DNA from: Streptococcus pneumoniae
GTDB lineage: Bacteria > Bacillota > Bacilli > Lactobacillales > Streptococcaceae
Assembly: GCF_001347015.1 (NCBI RefSeq)
Contig: NZ_CFGI01000011.1
Span: forward strand, 3,743 to 67,742
Reading direction: 5' to 3'
Length of the DNA stretch: 64,000 nt
Every line of letters begins with the position of its first letter. Position 1 is the first letter of the stretch. This document shows positions 16,849-26,226 of this stretch, in pieces. Under the pieces are notes generated by a model. That model was not told the origin of the DNA. It saw only the letters and a program-made list of their open reading frames with translations, and did no database searches. Both the position numbers and the translations under genes were made by a program.

Positions 16849-18015
16849 TTACTTTTGATATTCGTGGATGATAACACCTTGTACCACACGGTTTACGGTA
16901 CCTGTAGGAGACGGTGTATCAGGTTTATTTTCTACCTTGAGTGAAGTCAATAGGGCAAAGAGTTGGGCATAAACGATGTAAGGGAAGACACGGTAAATAT
17001 CATTCAAGACACCGCCACAACCAAGGGCCACTTCTTTGACATTTTCAAGACCAAAAGCTTGATCACTCAAAAGCACAACACGACGAGCAATCTGGTCACC
17101 AGCAACTTCACGAACCAAGTCCAAGTCGTACTTACGAGTGTAGTCTGTCGTTGTACCAAAGACCAAGACAACTGTATCTTCGTTGATAAGAGATTTTGGA
17201 CCGTGACGGAAGCCGACTGGACTTTCATACATGGTCGCAACTTGACCAGCCGTTAATTCCAAAATCTTGAGCTGAGCTTCATGAGCAAGTCCAAAGAAAG
17301 GACCAGCGCCTAGATAGATGACACGGTTAAAGTCTAAATCAACAAGTTCTTTGACATCTTCTGGATTGTCTAAAACTTTACGGGCAAGACTAGATACAAC
17401 TTCAAAACGTTCAGCTTTCACAGCAAATTCTGTAGGATCAAAGACCAAGAGAGCTGTTAACATCATAGAGGTAAAGCTAGAAGTCATAGCAAAGCCAGCG
17501 TCATTAGAAGCAGCTGGTTGCAAGAGCAAGAGATTGCGGTCATCTCCATGGGCTTGAAGAGCCAATTTACCATCTGCCGCACAAGTAATCGTCACTTGGT
17601 AAAGCTCATCCACCAAGGCTTTGGCCAAATCAACAGTTGCCACACTTTCAGGTGAGTTCCCACTACGAGCAAAAGATACAAGGACAGTTGCCACATCTTT
17701 TTTCAAATAGGTTTCTGGATTAGCAACAATATCTGTGGTCGCAATGGCATTGAAATTCCATTTGCGTTCGTCATAGACTTCCTTAAAGTAAGGTAGCAAG
17801 GTATCTCCCACATAAGCAGAAGTCCCAGCACCTGTCAAGATAACCTTGATATAGTCATGTTTATCCGCAATCCCTTGTAGGAAGGCTGCAATTTCTTCAC
17901 GTTTTGCTTGATAAGATTCAAAAGCCTCTTTCCATACATCAGGCTGTTGGTAGATTTCACGCGTCGTGATTTCTGCACCCAATTCGAGTAAGTCTTCTTT
18001 TGTATAATGTAGCAT
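16849..18015 (-). CDS. agaS: AgaS-type sugar isomerase/deaminase (SIS domains)
   Basis: 388 residues with two SIS domains: VILTGAGTSAYVGDTLLPYF (about residues 59-78) with the following LVSFARSGNSPESVATVDLA phosphosugar-binding loop, and the second from about 215 (RVIYLGAGPFFGLAHEAQLKILELTAGQVATMYESPVGFRHGP). The glutamate in YESP and histidine in FRHGP match the family active site. It acts on galactosamine-6-P or a related amino-sugar phosphate in the cytosol. It lies between the PTS genes and galM, so it probably processes the PTS product. Confidence 0.9.
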   Translation of the reverse strand: MLHYTKEDLLELGAEITTREIYQQPDVWKEAFESYQAKREEIAAFLQGIADKHDYIKVILTGAGTSAYVGDTLLPYFKEVYDERKWNFNAIATTDIVANPETYLKKDVATVLVSFARSGNSPESVATVDLAKALVDELYQVTITCAADGKLALQAHGDDRNLLLLQPAASNDAGFAMTSSFTSMMLTALLVFDPTEFAVKAERFEVVSSLARKVLDNPEDVKELVDLDFNRVIYLGAGPFFGLAHEAQLKILELTAGQVATMYESPVGFRHGPKSLINEDTVVLVFGTTTDYTRKYDLDLVREVAGDQIARRVVLLSDQAFGLENVKEVALGCGGVLNDIYRVFPYIVYAQLFALLTSLKVENKPDTPSPTGTVNRVVQGVIIHEYQK

Positions 18016-18039
18016 TGAGTTCCTCTTTTTCTATTAAAG

Positions 18040-18068
18040 ATGGGAATGGGAGTAAGCCCCATTCCCAT
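18040..18068 (-). terminator. Hairpin between PTS EIIA gene and agaS
   Basis: Perfect 11-bp GC-rich stem ATGGGAATGGG/CCCATTCCCAT with a poor T run. It could attenuate transcription or stabilise the upstream PTS mRNA within one operon. Confidence 0.5.
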
Positions 18069-18114
18069 GTATATTCTATATCAGTTGTTCTGACGATGTT
18101 CACATTGTCACATC

Positions 18115-18519
18115 TTATTCATCTTCGTCATCATCGAAGCCAGCTAACAGGTCATTGACTTTAACGATGCTTTCTGCAGCACGGCTCTTATAGTCCGCAT
18201 CTGCGCCTGTCAGGCTCGCATTGATAAATTCAATCACCATTGGAAGATTCATCCCTGCGTAAAGTTCGATGTCACGACCTTCCATGATCAAACGACTGAC
18301 CACGTTACATGGTGTTCCACCGAGAAGATCCGCAAAGACTAGGAAATCATCCAATCCTTCAATAGCAGCTTCAAATTTTGCAGTAAAGTCTTCTGGGCCA
18401 TCTTCTGGAAGAAGAGCTACTGTGTAAATGTTGTCTTGTGGGCCCATAATCATTTCTGTGCTGCCTTTAAGCTCTTCACAGAAGCGACCATGGCTCACCA
18501 AAATCAATGATTTGGTCAT
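18115..18519 (-). CDS. gadF: PTS mannose-family EIIA component
   Basis: 134 residues. The phosphorylated histidine is His10 in LVSHGRFCEELKGS; VFADLLGGTPCNVV and the MNLPMVIEF word complete the EIIA-Man fold. The acidic tail DDDEDE is unusual but harmless. It accepts phosphate from HPr and passes it to the EIIB encoded upstream. Four adjacent genes supply IIB, IIC, IID and IIA, a full mannose-family permease. Pneumococcal annotations call this set gadVWEF. Confidence 0.9.
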   Translation of the reverse strand: MTKSLILVSHGRFCEELKGSTEMIMGPQDNIYTVALLPEDGPEDFTAKFEAAIEGLDDFLVFADLLGGTPCNVVSRLIMEGRDIELYAGMNLPMVIEFINASLTGADADYKSRAAESIVKVNDLLAGFDDDEDE

Positions 18520-18525
18520 AAGGAA

Positions 18526-19341
18526 TTACATTCCAAGTGCAAAGTGACCAAGGGCAGAAAGAACCAAAGCAAGTACGATAATAATAAAGATAGCTTTAGT
18601 AGAGTTCATACCTTTCTTACCAAGCAACCAGAAGATAAAGGCAGTAAAGATTGCTGGAAGCAAGCGTGGGAAGATTGAGTTCAAGATGTCTTGGAAGTCA
18701 ATCATCTTTTCACCGATTGGCAATTTATAAGAAATTTCAAAGTTAATCAATGTTGCTACAAGAGCACCCATCATGAAGACACCAAGCACAGATGCAGCAT
18801 CAATCAAAGCTGTCAAAGTACTTTGCATGTTGTTGATAAGGTTAACCCCTTCTTTGTAAGCAAATTCCAACTGTTTCCAACGGAAGATGTCATAGGCTAC
18901 TGCAACTGCAATCCAAAGGAAGATACCCCAAGGTTGACCAGCGATCGCCATAGTTGCTGCGACTGACCCCATGATAGCAGGTACAAGTGAACCAAAGATT
19001 GTATCCCCAAGAGGAGCGAATGGCCCCATCAAACCTGTCTTGATACCGTTAACGGCGTCTTTTGAACCCACACCATCTTTTTCTTCCATGGCAAGGTCAA
19101 AACCAGCGATAATGGTATGGAAGAATGGTGAAGTATTGAAGAATTGAGTATGAACTTTCATCATTTCTTTCAATTCAGGAGTTCCATCCCCATACATTTT
19201 ACGCAATTGAGGCAAGATCATGTAAAGGTAACCAGAAGCTTGCATACGTTCGTAGTTCCAACCTAATTGGAAAGTAAACAAGCTACGTTTGTTGATTTGA
19301 TTAAAATCTTCTTTTGTAAGTTTGTAATTAGAATTCGTCAT
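18526..19341 (-). CDS. gadE: PTS mannose-family EIID membrane component
   Basis: 271 residues from the ATG at 19341, which overlaps the IIC stop by 14 bases; the earlier in-frame start adds only five residues. Family words are RSLFTFQLGWNYERMQASGY at the N-terminus, MKVHTQFFNTSPFFHTIIAGF, and GIKTGLMGPFAPLGDTIFGSL. About three C-terminal membrane helices follow. With IIC it forms the sugar channel. Confidence 0.92.
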   Translation of the reverse strand: MTNSNYKLTKEDFNQINKRSLFTFQLGWNYERMQASGYLYMILPQLRKMYGDGTPELKEMMKVHTQFFNTSPFFHTIIAGFDLAMEEKDGVGSKDAVNGIKTGLMGPFAPLGDTIFGSLVPAIMGSVAATMAIAGQPWGIFLWIAVAVAYDIFRWKQLEFAYKEGVNLINNMQSTLTALIDAASVLGVFMMGALVATLINFEISYKLPIGEKMIDFQDILNSIFPRLLPAIFTAFIFWLLGKKGMNSTKAIFIIIVLALVLSALGHFALGM

Positions 19342-20242
19342 CTTCGATTTCCCCACTTTCTGATGGTGTAGAAGGTGCTGCTACAGCTACTTTCTGGCTA
19401 TTTTTGAAGTGAAGCACTGCAAGGAAAATACCTACGATAGAGATACCAATCATAGACAAACCTTTGAAGTTGTTCACGAAACCAATTTTTTCAGCAACTT
19501 CAGCAGGAAGAGTACCTACGATACCAGCAACAGCGCCACCCAGACCTGTTACATATGAGTAAAGAACAGTCAACATAGCTGTCAAACCAAATCCCATAGC
19601 AAGGTAGTGAAGGTTACGTTTAACTGGAAGGTAACGAAGCAAGATTGCAAATCCAAGACCTGGAAGCATACGTCCTGCAAGTGTCAAACCATCTGCAATC
19701 CATTGGTATTCTGTAACGAAGTCTACTACGCCTTGTACAAATTCACCACCAAAAGCAAGGGCAAAGAAGACTGGAAGGGCACGAGATAGAGCCCAAGGAA
19801 TCGCACCAAGCAAGTAGTTGCGTTCAATACCTTTATAGTCATAGCGTTCGATTGCAGCATCCACACGGTGAGCGAAGAAGGTAGTAGTCATACGTCCAAG
19901 AACGTCGAAGTAAGTCAAGAGAGCTGCTACTGGTACAGCGATTGTAGTAATTGCAAGCGGTGCATCAATTCCTTGTGAAACAGAGAAGGCTGTCGCAAGA
20001 ACTGCACCAGAAGTTGCGTCGATACGAGAAGCACCACCGAAGGTACCAACCCCAAGAACGAACAGTTGCAAGTTACCACCGATAAGCAAACCAGTAGTCA
20101 CATCTCCCATGATTAAACCAGTAATGAAACCAGCAAATACAGGGGAACCTGCAGAAGAAACGATCGTCAACTCATCACAGATTTGATAAGCTGAGTACAA
20201 AGTGAGAAGTAAAATTTGCCACCATTGTATCATATGTATCAT
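19328..20242 (-). CDS. gadW: PTS mannose-family EIIC membrane component
   Basis: 304 residues, largely hydrophobic. The segments VFAGFITGLIMGDVTTGLLIGG and LQLFVLGVGTFGGASRIDATSG are typical of N-acetylgalactosamine/sorbose-type EIIC proteins. The C-terminus is acidic (ESGEIEDDEF). It is the substrate-binding membrane subunit; the neighbouring beta-galactosidase and AgaS suggest a galactosyl or amino-sugar substrate. Confidence 0.92.
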   Translation of the reverse strand: MIHMIQWWQILLLTLYSAYQICDELTIVSSAGSPVFAGFITGLIMGDVTTGLLIGGNLQLFVLGVGTFGGASRIDATSGAVLATAFSVSQGIDAPLAITTIAVPVAALLTYFDVLGRMTTTFFAHRVDAAIERYDYKGIERNYLLGAIPWALSRALPVFFALAFGGEFVQGVVDFVTEYQWIADGLTLAGRMLPGLGFAILLRYLPVKRNLHYLAMGFGLTAMLTVLYSYVTGLGGAVAGIVGTLPAEVAEKIGFVNNFKGLSMIGISIVGIFLAVLHFKNSQKVAVAAPSTPSESGEIEDDEF

Positions 20243-20269
20243 AACAATGACCTCCTAAAAATTTTTTTC

Positions 20270-20746
20270 CTATTTTAATAAGCTCAAAAAGTCTGAAATT
20301 GGATCATTTGGAACCATTTGAGCAGTAAGTTTAACACCTTTTTCTGCTAGTTTGCGGAAGTCTTCCACATCCTTGTCTACTACGTTGATAGAACGTGTGA
20401 TAGAACGAGTTTCTGGTGTTTGAGACATATTCCCAACATTGAGGGTTTCAAGTGGTACACCTGCTTCAACCAAACCAAGGAAGCGGTCTGGTTTACGAGC
20501 CACGATAAAGAGACGTTGGCTATCGTATTTACCAGCAAGAATATTGGCTGCTGCTTTCTCAATTGGCAAAATACTGAGTTTCACACCCGGTGGTGTCGCA
20601 AGTTTCAAACCACTCTTTTCAATATCGTTGTTGACAACTTCGTCATCTACAACCATAATGCGTGAAACATTTAGTTTTCCAGCCCAAAGATTGGCTACTT
20701 GTCCGTGGATCAAACGTCCATCGATACGGCATCCTACAATTGTCAT
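20270..20746 (-). CDS. gadV: PTS mannose-family EIIB component
   Basis: 158 residues. The phosphorylated histidine is His15 in CRIDGRLIHGQVANLW. The rest (RIMVVDDEVVNNDIEK, GNMSQTPETRSI) matches EIIB-Man/Sor proteins. Its start overlaps the bgaC stop by 4 bases, so import and hydrolysis are translationally coupled. Confidence 0.93.
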   Translation of the reverse strand: MTIVGCRIDGRLIHGQVANLWAGKLNVSRIMVVDDEVVNNDIEKSGLKLATPPGVKLSILPIEKAAANILAGKYDSQRLFIVARKPDRFLGLVEAGVPLETLNVGNMSQTPETRSITRSINVVDKDVEDFRKLAEKGVKLTAQMVPNDPISDFLSLLK

Positions 20747-22530
20747 AAGTTTTCCCCCTTTATGTGTTTTAGTGTAGGTTTACGAGTTAAATGAATCTCT
20801 TCTTTATATTGACCTTCTGTTTCAAAGATAATGATGCGGTTGGCACCTTCCTTGAGATAGCTATGAGGGATATAAAGCGAGAGAGTAGGGCCGACGTTCC
20901 AAAAACGTCCTAAATTCTGCCCATTGACAAAGGCAACTCCCTTACCAAACTCAGATAAGTCTAGGTAAGTATCTTTTGGTTCTTGGACTGTAAAGTCATA
21001 AGCGTAAAAGGCTGGTTGTCCTTGAGTCCATCCTTTTGAAAAATCAATTTTCTCAGGATTGTCTAGTGGGAGTGGATAGTGTTTCCAGTTTAGTAAGAAG
21101 TGCAAATCCTTACAAACCCCTGTCCGAATTCCCTTACGTTGCGTATCCGCTAAGAACTTGTGTCCATAGTTGACACGCCCCATATTTTCTATCAAGATAT
21201 CCAACCTAGATAGCGCTTTCTTTTTACCTTGATAAAAAATATCTTCCCCAATCTCTGTCTGATATTGGGTTTTAACCCACTGACCATCGACATAAAGCTG
21301 GGCCCTATCTCGACCATCAATGATACGAAGTCTTTCTTCTTCTGCATCCCAGTTTGTTTCTGTTCGATAAAGTAGGTAGCCATAACTTTGTCCCAATTCC
21401 TCCATCTTTTTAGGATAGAGGCTTTCTACTGGACTTGACAAGCTATCCAGGGTTTCAAACAAGGAAACTTTTTCAACTAGTGGAATAGCATCCAACTCCA
21501 TACTCTCTTTGTAGAGTGGCTCCAACTGCGGGTACTCTGGAAAATGTGTTGCCATCATCTTCTTGACTGCCAAGTATTTGGCAGTTGGATTTCCTTCTTC
21601 ATCCAGAAGCGCATCGTAATCATAAGACGTAACTTGTGGCAGGTCCAAAGTTCCTCGAGCCGAGCAACCATTCATGAAGCCAAAGTTTGTACCACCATGG
21701 AACATGTAAAGATTGATGGAGCCTTGCTCCAAAACCTCTCGAACTGCATCTGCCGATTCCTTAGGATCCCGTGTGATAATCGGTTCTTTCCAACGATTAA
21801 ACCAACCATCCCAGAACTCCATACACATGAGTGGCCATTTCTTCCCATGTTCATCAAAGAATTCCTGCATCTGCGAAAAGTTGTAAGGTGCCTTAGAACC
21901 AAAGTTTCCTGTTACAAAGAGGTCCTCTTCAATTAAGGTTCCAGCTTTCAGAGTAGCTCGCCATGGACCATCTGATGTAAAGAGGGGACAGGTTATGCCA
22001 CACTCTTCCATTAGCTGTCGAATCGCTCTCAGGTAAGCCTTATCTTCTCCGTAAGAACCATACTCATTTTCAACCTGCATCATGAGAATATTGCCACCAT
22101 TATCCAACAAACGAGGCACCAGTCTTGGCAATAACTGATCATAGTAGCGACTAACTGCCTCGATATATGCTGGGTCGGATGAGCGAATTCGCATGTTCTT
22201 GGTCAAGAGCCAAGCTGGTAAGCCACCGAATTCCCATTCCGCACAGATGAAGGGTGACGGACGAACGATAGCGTAAAGACCCAAGTCTTGTGCTGTCTGT
22301 AGAAATCGCTCCAAATCCAGAGCCCCTTCAAAGTGAAACTCACCCTCACGAGGCTCGTGTAAATTCCAAGCCACATAAGTCTCTACCGTATTAAAGCCAA
22401 GAGCCTTCAAGTTATAGAGCGAATGATACCAATCTTCTGGAGGAATCCTAAAATAATGAATGGCGCCAGATAAAATCTTAAATGATTTTCCATCAAGATA
22501 GAAATCATCTCGTATCTCAAATCGTGTCAT
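20743..22530 (-). CDS. bgaC: Beta-galactosidase, GH35 (BgaC)
   Basis: 595 residues, full length for BgaC. GH35 hallmarks are the N-terminal GAIHYFRIPPEDW (residues 21-33), RPSPFICAEWEFGGLPAWL, the acid/base glutamate in QVENEYGSYG (about residue 155) and the nucleophile in MCMEFWDGWF (about 230). No signal peptide is present. Pneumococcal BgaC is known to act on terminal beta-1,3-linked galactose and to be surface-exposed despite lacking a signal. It is the first gene of the operon, downstream of a strong promoter. Confidence 0.95.
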   Translation of the reverse strand: MTRFEIRDDFYLDGKSFKILSGAIHYFRIPPEDWYHSLYNLKALGFNTVETYVAWNLHEPREGEFHFEGALDLERFLQTAQDLGLYAIVRPSPFICAEWEFGGLPAWLLTKNMRIRSSDPAYIEAVSRYYDQLLPRLVPRLLDNGGNILMMQVENEYGSYGEDKAYLRAIRQLMEECGITCPLFTSDGPWRATLKAGTLIEEDLFVTGNFGSKAPYNFSQMQEFFDEHGKKWPLMCMEFWDGWFNRWKEPIITRDPKESADAVREVLEQGSINLYMFHGGTNFGFMNGCSARGTLDLPQVTSYDYDALLDEEGNPTAKYLAVKKMMATHFPEYPQLEPLYKESMELDAIPLVEKVSLFETLDSLSSPVESLYPKKMEELGQSYGYLLYRTETNWDAEEERLRIIDGRDRAQLYVDGQWVKTQYQTEIGEDIFYQGKKKALSRLDILIENMGRVNYGHKFLADTQRKGIRTGVCKDLHFLLNWKHYPLPLDNPEKIDFSKGWTQGQPAFYAYDFTVQEPKDTYLDLSEFGKGVAFVNGQNLGRFWNVGPTLSLYIPHSYLKEGANRIIIFETEGQYKEEIHLTRKPTLKHIKGENL

Positions 22531-22581
22531 AAAACTACCTTCTGACCGCGAAAGTTTACGCTTTCATTTGTTGTTATAGCA

Positions 22582-22610
22582 ATTATAAACCAATCTGTTT
22601 GAATTGTCAA
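22582..22610 (-). promoter_or_regulatory. Promoter of the bgaC operon
   Basis: Consensus sigma-A elements on the minus strand: TTGACA (22605-22610), 17-bp spacer, TATAAT (22582-22587). The divergent GntR gene starts 270 bases away, so this interval is the likely operator region. Confidence 0.8.
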
Positions 22611-22877
22611 TAGAAACTGTAGGAATATTTGCTAGAATTTTACTATTATACACACGTTCAATTAGTTTCAAACATTTTCAGACCCATTTCAAACGCTCTT
22701 TCAATTCGGAATAGATAACCTAAAATAATTTTGTATAAAATACATTTATAAAATACGTGCAATGCCTATGTAGCTTAATTTTTCAAACTATTTTTCTAAT
22801 TTTTTATTCAAAAGACTACTATTTTTTTCGCTTTTATGGTAAAATTTTCTGTGGAGAAGGAAAATAGAGGTAAAAAT

Positions 22878-23594
22878 ATGGCAATTCCCAAATATCAATA
22901 CATAAAAGACGAATTAAAAAATAAAATCATCTCTGGGCAGTTTAGCAGTGGAGATAAATTTTACACTGAAGCAGAGCTCATTTCAATGTACGATGTCAGT
23001 TCTATCACAGTTGTCCGCGCCTTAAACGACCTTGCTAAAGATGGCTATATTGTCCGCCAACAAGGAAAAGGAACCTTCGTTTCACGTGCACGCAAACACA
23101 AGCTTGTAGAGTTTTCAGATATTGAACTCTTTAATGCTAAAGATGATAAGGTAACTGTTCTTTCAATTGAACGCGGAAACAAGCTCGTTTACTTGGAAAA
23201 ATTGGGTCTACGCGGCGATCAATTCTACTACAAGATTGAACGTATCCGCGAATCAAACGGTGTCGTTTATATCTACCATACATCCTACATCCCAGAACAA
23301 TATATCAACGCAAATTATCCAAACCTTGAATACTATAGTTCTATCTATAACCGTTTCAAGTTAGACTACCACATTCACATGAATGATGAACACTTTGAAG
23401 AAATCAACGAAATAGTCTTTCCAACTCCAGAACATGCGGCTTCAGTCCTCGGAGTCGATGAACAATTCCCTACTGTCCTACAAACTAAAATTACCAAACT
23501 CGAATCAACTGGTCAAGTTTTAGGATACAGTGAAACTTACAAACGATCTGATTACTACAAGATTAAATTCATCTCATGTGACCGTGATCACTAA
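22878..23594 (+). CDS. GntR/HutC-family transcriptional regulator of the bgaC operon
   Basis: 238 residues from the ATG at 22878 (GAGG upstream), skipping a 14-residue in-frame extension. The N-terminal winged helix is shown by KYQYIKDELKNKIISGQFSSGDKF and SSITVVRALNDLAKDGYIVRQQGKGTFVS. The C-terminal UTRA domain (about residues 75-235) would bind a phosphosugar. It is divergent from bgaC and points away, a standard arrangement for a local repressor that is released by the transported sugar phosphate. Confidence 0.9.
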   Translation: MAIPKYQYIKDELKNKIISGQFSSGDKFYTEAELISMYDVSSITVVRALNDLAKDGYIVRQQGKGTFVSRARKHKLVEFSDIELFNAKDDKVTVLSIERGNKLVYLEKLGLRGDQFYYKIERIRESNGVVYIYHTSYIPEQYINANYPNLEYYSSIYNRFKLDYHIHMNDEHFEEINEIVFPTPEHAASVLGVDEQFPTVLQTKITKLESTGQVLGYSETYKRSDYYKIKFISCDRDH

Positions 23595-23599
23595 GAAGA

Positions 23600-23628
23600 A
23601 AGCCTGAGCCTAATCGCTTGGGCTTTTT
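23600..23628 (+). terminator. Terminator after the GntR gene
   Basis: Ten-pair stem with two G-U pairs (AAGCCTGAGC/GCTTGGGCTT) followed by TTTTT. Confidence 0.75.
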
Positions 23629-23642
23629 CTATGCTTATTATA

Positions 23643-23752
23643 TGACATAGTAGATTGAAATAGAATATGGACAAATCGATTAGGAAATTCAAATCAATTT
23701 CTAGTAATATTTTAGAAGTCACAGTATACTATTCTATATTCAACATATTATA
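23643..23752. repeat. RUP-like dispersed repeat remnant
   Basis: An approximately 105-bp segment has imperfect inverted ends (TTGAAATAGAATA near the left, TTGAATATAGAATA on the opposite strand near the right) and begins with TAGTAGATTGAAAT, as I recall for pneumococcal RUP elements. It lies where strH would be expected. Confidence 0.45.
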
Positions 23753-23795
23753 AAATATTGGTTATTTTTTTCAAAAGCACTTTAATAAAAAAGAA

Positions 23796-23848
23796 AAATC
23801 GAAGTTCTGCTACTCCTATAAATGGAGTAATAGAAATTCGATTTTTAT
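23796..23848. terminator. Terminator after purB
   Basis: Long stem AAAAATCGAA-TTCT-TACTCC pairing with GGAGTA-AGAA-TTCGATTTTT with small bulges; A and T runs on both sides make it bidirectional. Confidence 0.85.
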
Positions 23849-23853
23849 TCTAA

Positions 23854-25149
23854 TTATCCTAATCCAAGACGTTCAAAAATATCATCCACTCGTTTAGTGT
23901 AATAAAGAGGGTTAAAGATTTCGTCGATTTCTTCTTGAGTGAGGCGTGATGTCACTTCTGGATCTGCTTCCAACAGTGGTTTAAAGTCTACTTGATTATC
24001 CCAAGAGTAGGCTGTTTTTGGTTGTACCAAGTCATAGGCTTGCTCACGGGTCATCCCTTTTTCAATCAAGGTCAACATAGCACGTTGGCTGAAAATCAAA
24101 CCAAATGTCGAGTTCATGTTGCGGATCATATTTTCTGGGAAGACCGTCAAGTTCTTGACGATATTTCCAAAACGGTTGAGCATGTAGTCAATCAAAATGG
24201 TCGTATCTGGGGTGATGATTCGCTCAGCTGATGAGTGTGAAATGTCACGTTCGTGCCAGAGAGCAACGTTTTCATAGGCTGTAATCATGTGACCACGGAT
24301 AACACGCGCAAGACCTGTCATGTTCTCAGAACCGATAGGGTTGCGTTTGTGAGGCATTGCAGATGACCCCTTTTGTCCTTTAGCAAAGAACTCTTCCACT
24401 TCGCGTTGCTCAGACTTTTGCAGACCACGGATTTCCGTTGCCATGCGTTCAATAGAAGTCGCAATGCTAGCAAGAACCGCAAAGTACTCAGCGTGAAGGT
24501 CACGAGGAAGCACCTGTGTAGAGATTTCTTGAGCACGAATACCCAATTTGTCGCAGACGTATTGCTCTACGAATGGTGGGATGTTGGCAAAGTTACCAAC
24601 CGCACCAGAAATCTTACCAGCTTCCACACCAGCAGCCGCATGCTCGAAACGCTCGATATTGCGCTTCATTTCGCTGTACCAAGTCGCTAATTTAAGACCA
24701 AAAGTTGTCGGCTCAGCATGCACACCGTGGGTACGACCCATCATGATGGTAAACTTGTGCTCCTTGGCCTTATCAGCGATGATGTTGGTGAAATTTTCAA
24801 GGTCACGACGAATGATGTCGTTGGCCTGCTTATAAAGGTAACCGTAGGCCGTATCCACCACGTCAGTTGATGTCAAGCCGTAATGGACCCACTTGCGCTC
24901 TTCACCAAGAGTCTCAGAAACCGCACGCGTAAAGGCAACTACGTCATGGCGAGTCTCCTGCTCAATCTCCAAAATACGGTCGATGTCAAAGTCCGCCTTC
25001 TCGCGAATCAAAGCCACATCTTCCTTAGGGATTTCCCCCAACTCAGCCCATGCCTCGTCAGCCAAGATTTCCACCTCAAGCCAAGCACGGTATTTATTTT
25101 CTTCACTCCAAATGTTCGCCATCTCTGGGCGAGAGTAACGGTTGATCAT
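23854..25149 (-). CDS. purB: Adenylosuccinate lyase
   Basis: 431 residues. The fumarase/aspartase superfamily signature [16 protein letters not shown] (about residues 261-276) carries the catalytic serine. [18 protein letters not shown] holds the general-acid histidine. It cleaves SAICAR to AICAR and adenylosuccinate to AMP. It is the last gene of the pur cluster and its start overlaps the upstream membrane-protein gene by 4 bases. Confidence 0.96.
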   Translation of the reverse strand: MINRYSRPEMANIWSEENKYRAWLEVEILADEAWAELGEIPKEDVALIREKADFDIDRILEIEQETRHDVVAFTRAVSETLGEERKWVHYGLTSTDVVDTAYGYLYKQANDIIRRDLENFTNIIADKAKEHKFTIMMGRTHGVHAEPTTFGLKLATWYSEMKRNIERFEHAAAGVEAGKISGAVGNFANIPPFVEQYVCDKLGIRAQEISTQVLPRDLHAEYFAVLASIATSIERMATEIRGLQKSEQREVEEFFAKGQKGSSAMPHKRNPIGSENMTGLARVIRGHMITAYENVALWHERDISHSSAERIITPDTTILIDYMLNRFGNIVKNLTVFPENMIRNMNSTFGLIFSQRAMLTLIEKGMTREQAYDLVQPKTAYSWDNQVDFKPLLEADPEVTSRLTQEEIDEIFNPLYYTKRVDDIFERLGLG

Positions 25150-26213
25150 AGTTTGTCTTCTCCTTCTGTTTTGTCTGTTTGAATGTGATCAAGAATTTTC
25201 TGAGCCGATTCTTTCTTCAATGTATTTTCTAACCATTGAGTTTGATGAGCTTTTATATACTTTTGCCAAATAATTAATAAAATAAGACCGATAGAAAGTA
25301 TACCTAAAGTAATAAATAATCTTTCAGTGGCACTATAATTAGCAAAAAAATAAACACTAATTCCCCATGATATCTCAATTAATGTTAAAAATAATTGTAA
25401 AATTTTAATCCTGTTGATTACCTCAGGTTTAACATCTTCATCACTAATAATGATGCTACGATCTAATAGGCTAATTATATTTTTAGGTTTAGAAAACCAA
25501 ATAATTAGTAAACCTATACCTGCAATAACTGTGTAAGAATCTTTATCGACTATTGAAAAAATAAGAAAGAATACTATTGGAAGTATCAGATAAATTACTT
25601 TTATAAAAATGCGGATAATTTTTTTATTGATTGGTATGTCAATATTCTGATATTTTGGTGGAACAAATAAATTTAGAAAATATGAGAATCCTAAAATTTG
25701 AATAAATGGAACAACTACTCTTAAATAACCTTCAAAACTATTTATCATAGTTTGGTAACCATAGCTATACTTAGAAATTAAATCAAACAACTCATTTTTA
25801 CTAAGACTGTTAGGATTTATCATGGAAAACATAACAGTAATATTTAAAAATATAGTTCCTATCCAAAAAATAAATGCTATCAAAAATGACAATACAATAT
25901 AAATTAATATTAAACTGAGTAAAAATCTCTTTTGTTTAATATAAGCAACAATTCTTTTAGTGAAGTAATATAGAAAAATACCGTTTATAAAGCAAATAAT
26001 GATAGGGGGTAAAAAGCTTAAAAATGGTATTTCATTCAAAATTACTCCCAATACTATAAATAACATTCCATTTACAAGAAACGGAAGCATATATAACATC
26101 AAATAAAAATAACCAATGATGTGTTCAGAATCAATTGTTCTACTTTTGAAAAATTGTTTTATTTTTTTTAGTAATAATTTAATTTTCTGTACTAATTGTT
26201 CTACAATGTTCAA
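25146..26213 (-). CDS. Multi-pass membrane protein of unknown function
   Basis: 355 residues from a TTG at 26211-26213 preceded by AGGAGG with 5-base spacing; the longer frame from 26273 would overlap purK. It has about eight to nine hydrophobic helices (for example [42 protein letters not shown]) and a basic N-terminus. The DNA is markedly more AT-rich than the flanking purine genes, which suggests later acquisition into the purK-purB junction. I do not recognise a family. The 4-base overlap with purB implies cotranscription. Confidence 0.7.
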   Translation of the reverse strand: MNIVEQLVQKIKLLLKKIKQFFKSRTIDSEHIIGYFYLMLYMLPFLVNGMLFIVLGVILNEIPFLSFLPPIIICFINGIFLYYFTKRIVAYIKQKRFLLSLILIYIVLSFLIAFIFWIGTIFLNITVMFSMINPNSLSKNELFDLISKYSYGYQTMINSFEGYLRVVVPFIQILGFSYFLNLFVPPKYQNIDIPINKKIIRIFIKVIYLILPIVFFLIFSIVDKDSYTVIAGIGLLIIWFSKPKNIISLLDRSIIISDEDVKPEVINRIKILQLFLTLIEISWGISVYFFANYSATERLFITLGILSIGLILLIIWQKYIKAHQTQWLENTLKKESAQKILDHIQTDKTEGEDKL

Positions 26214-26226
26214 ACTTTCCTCCTGC

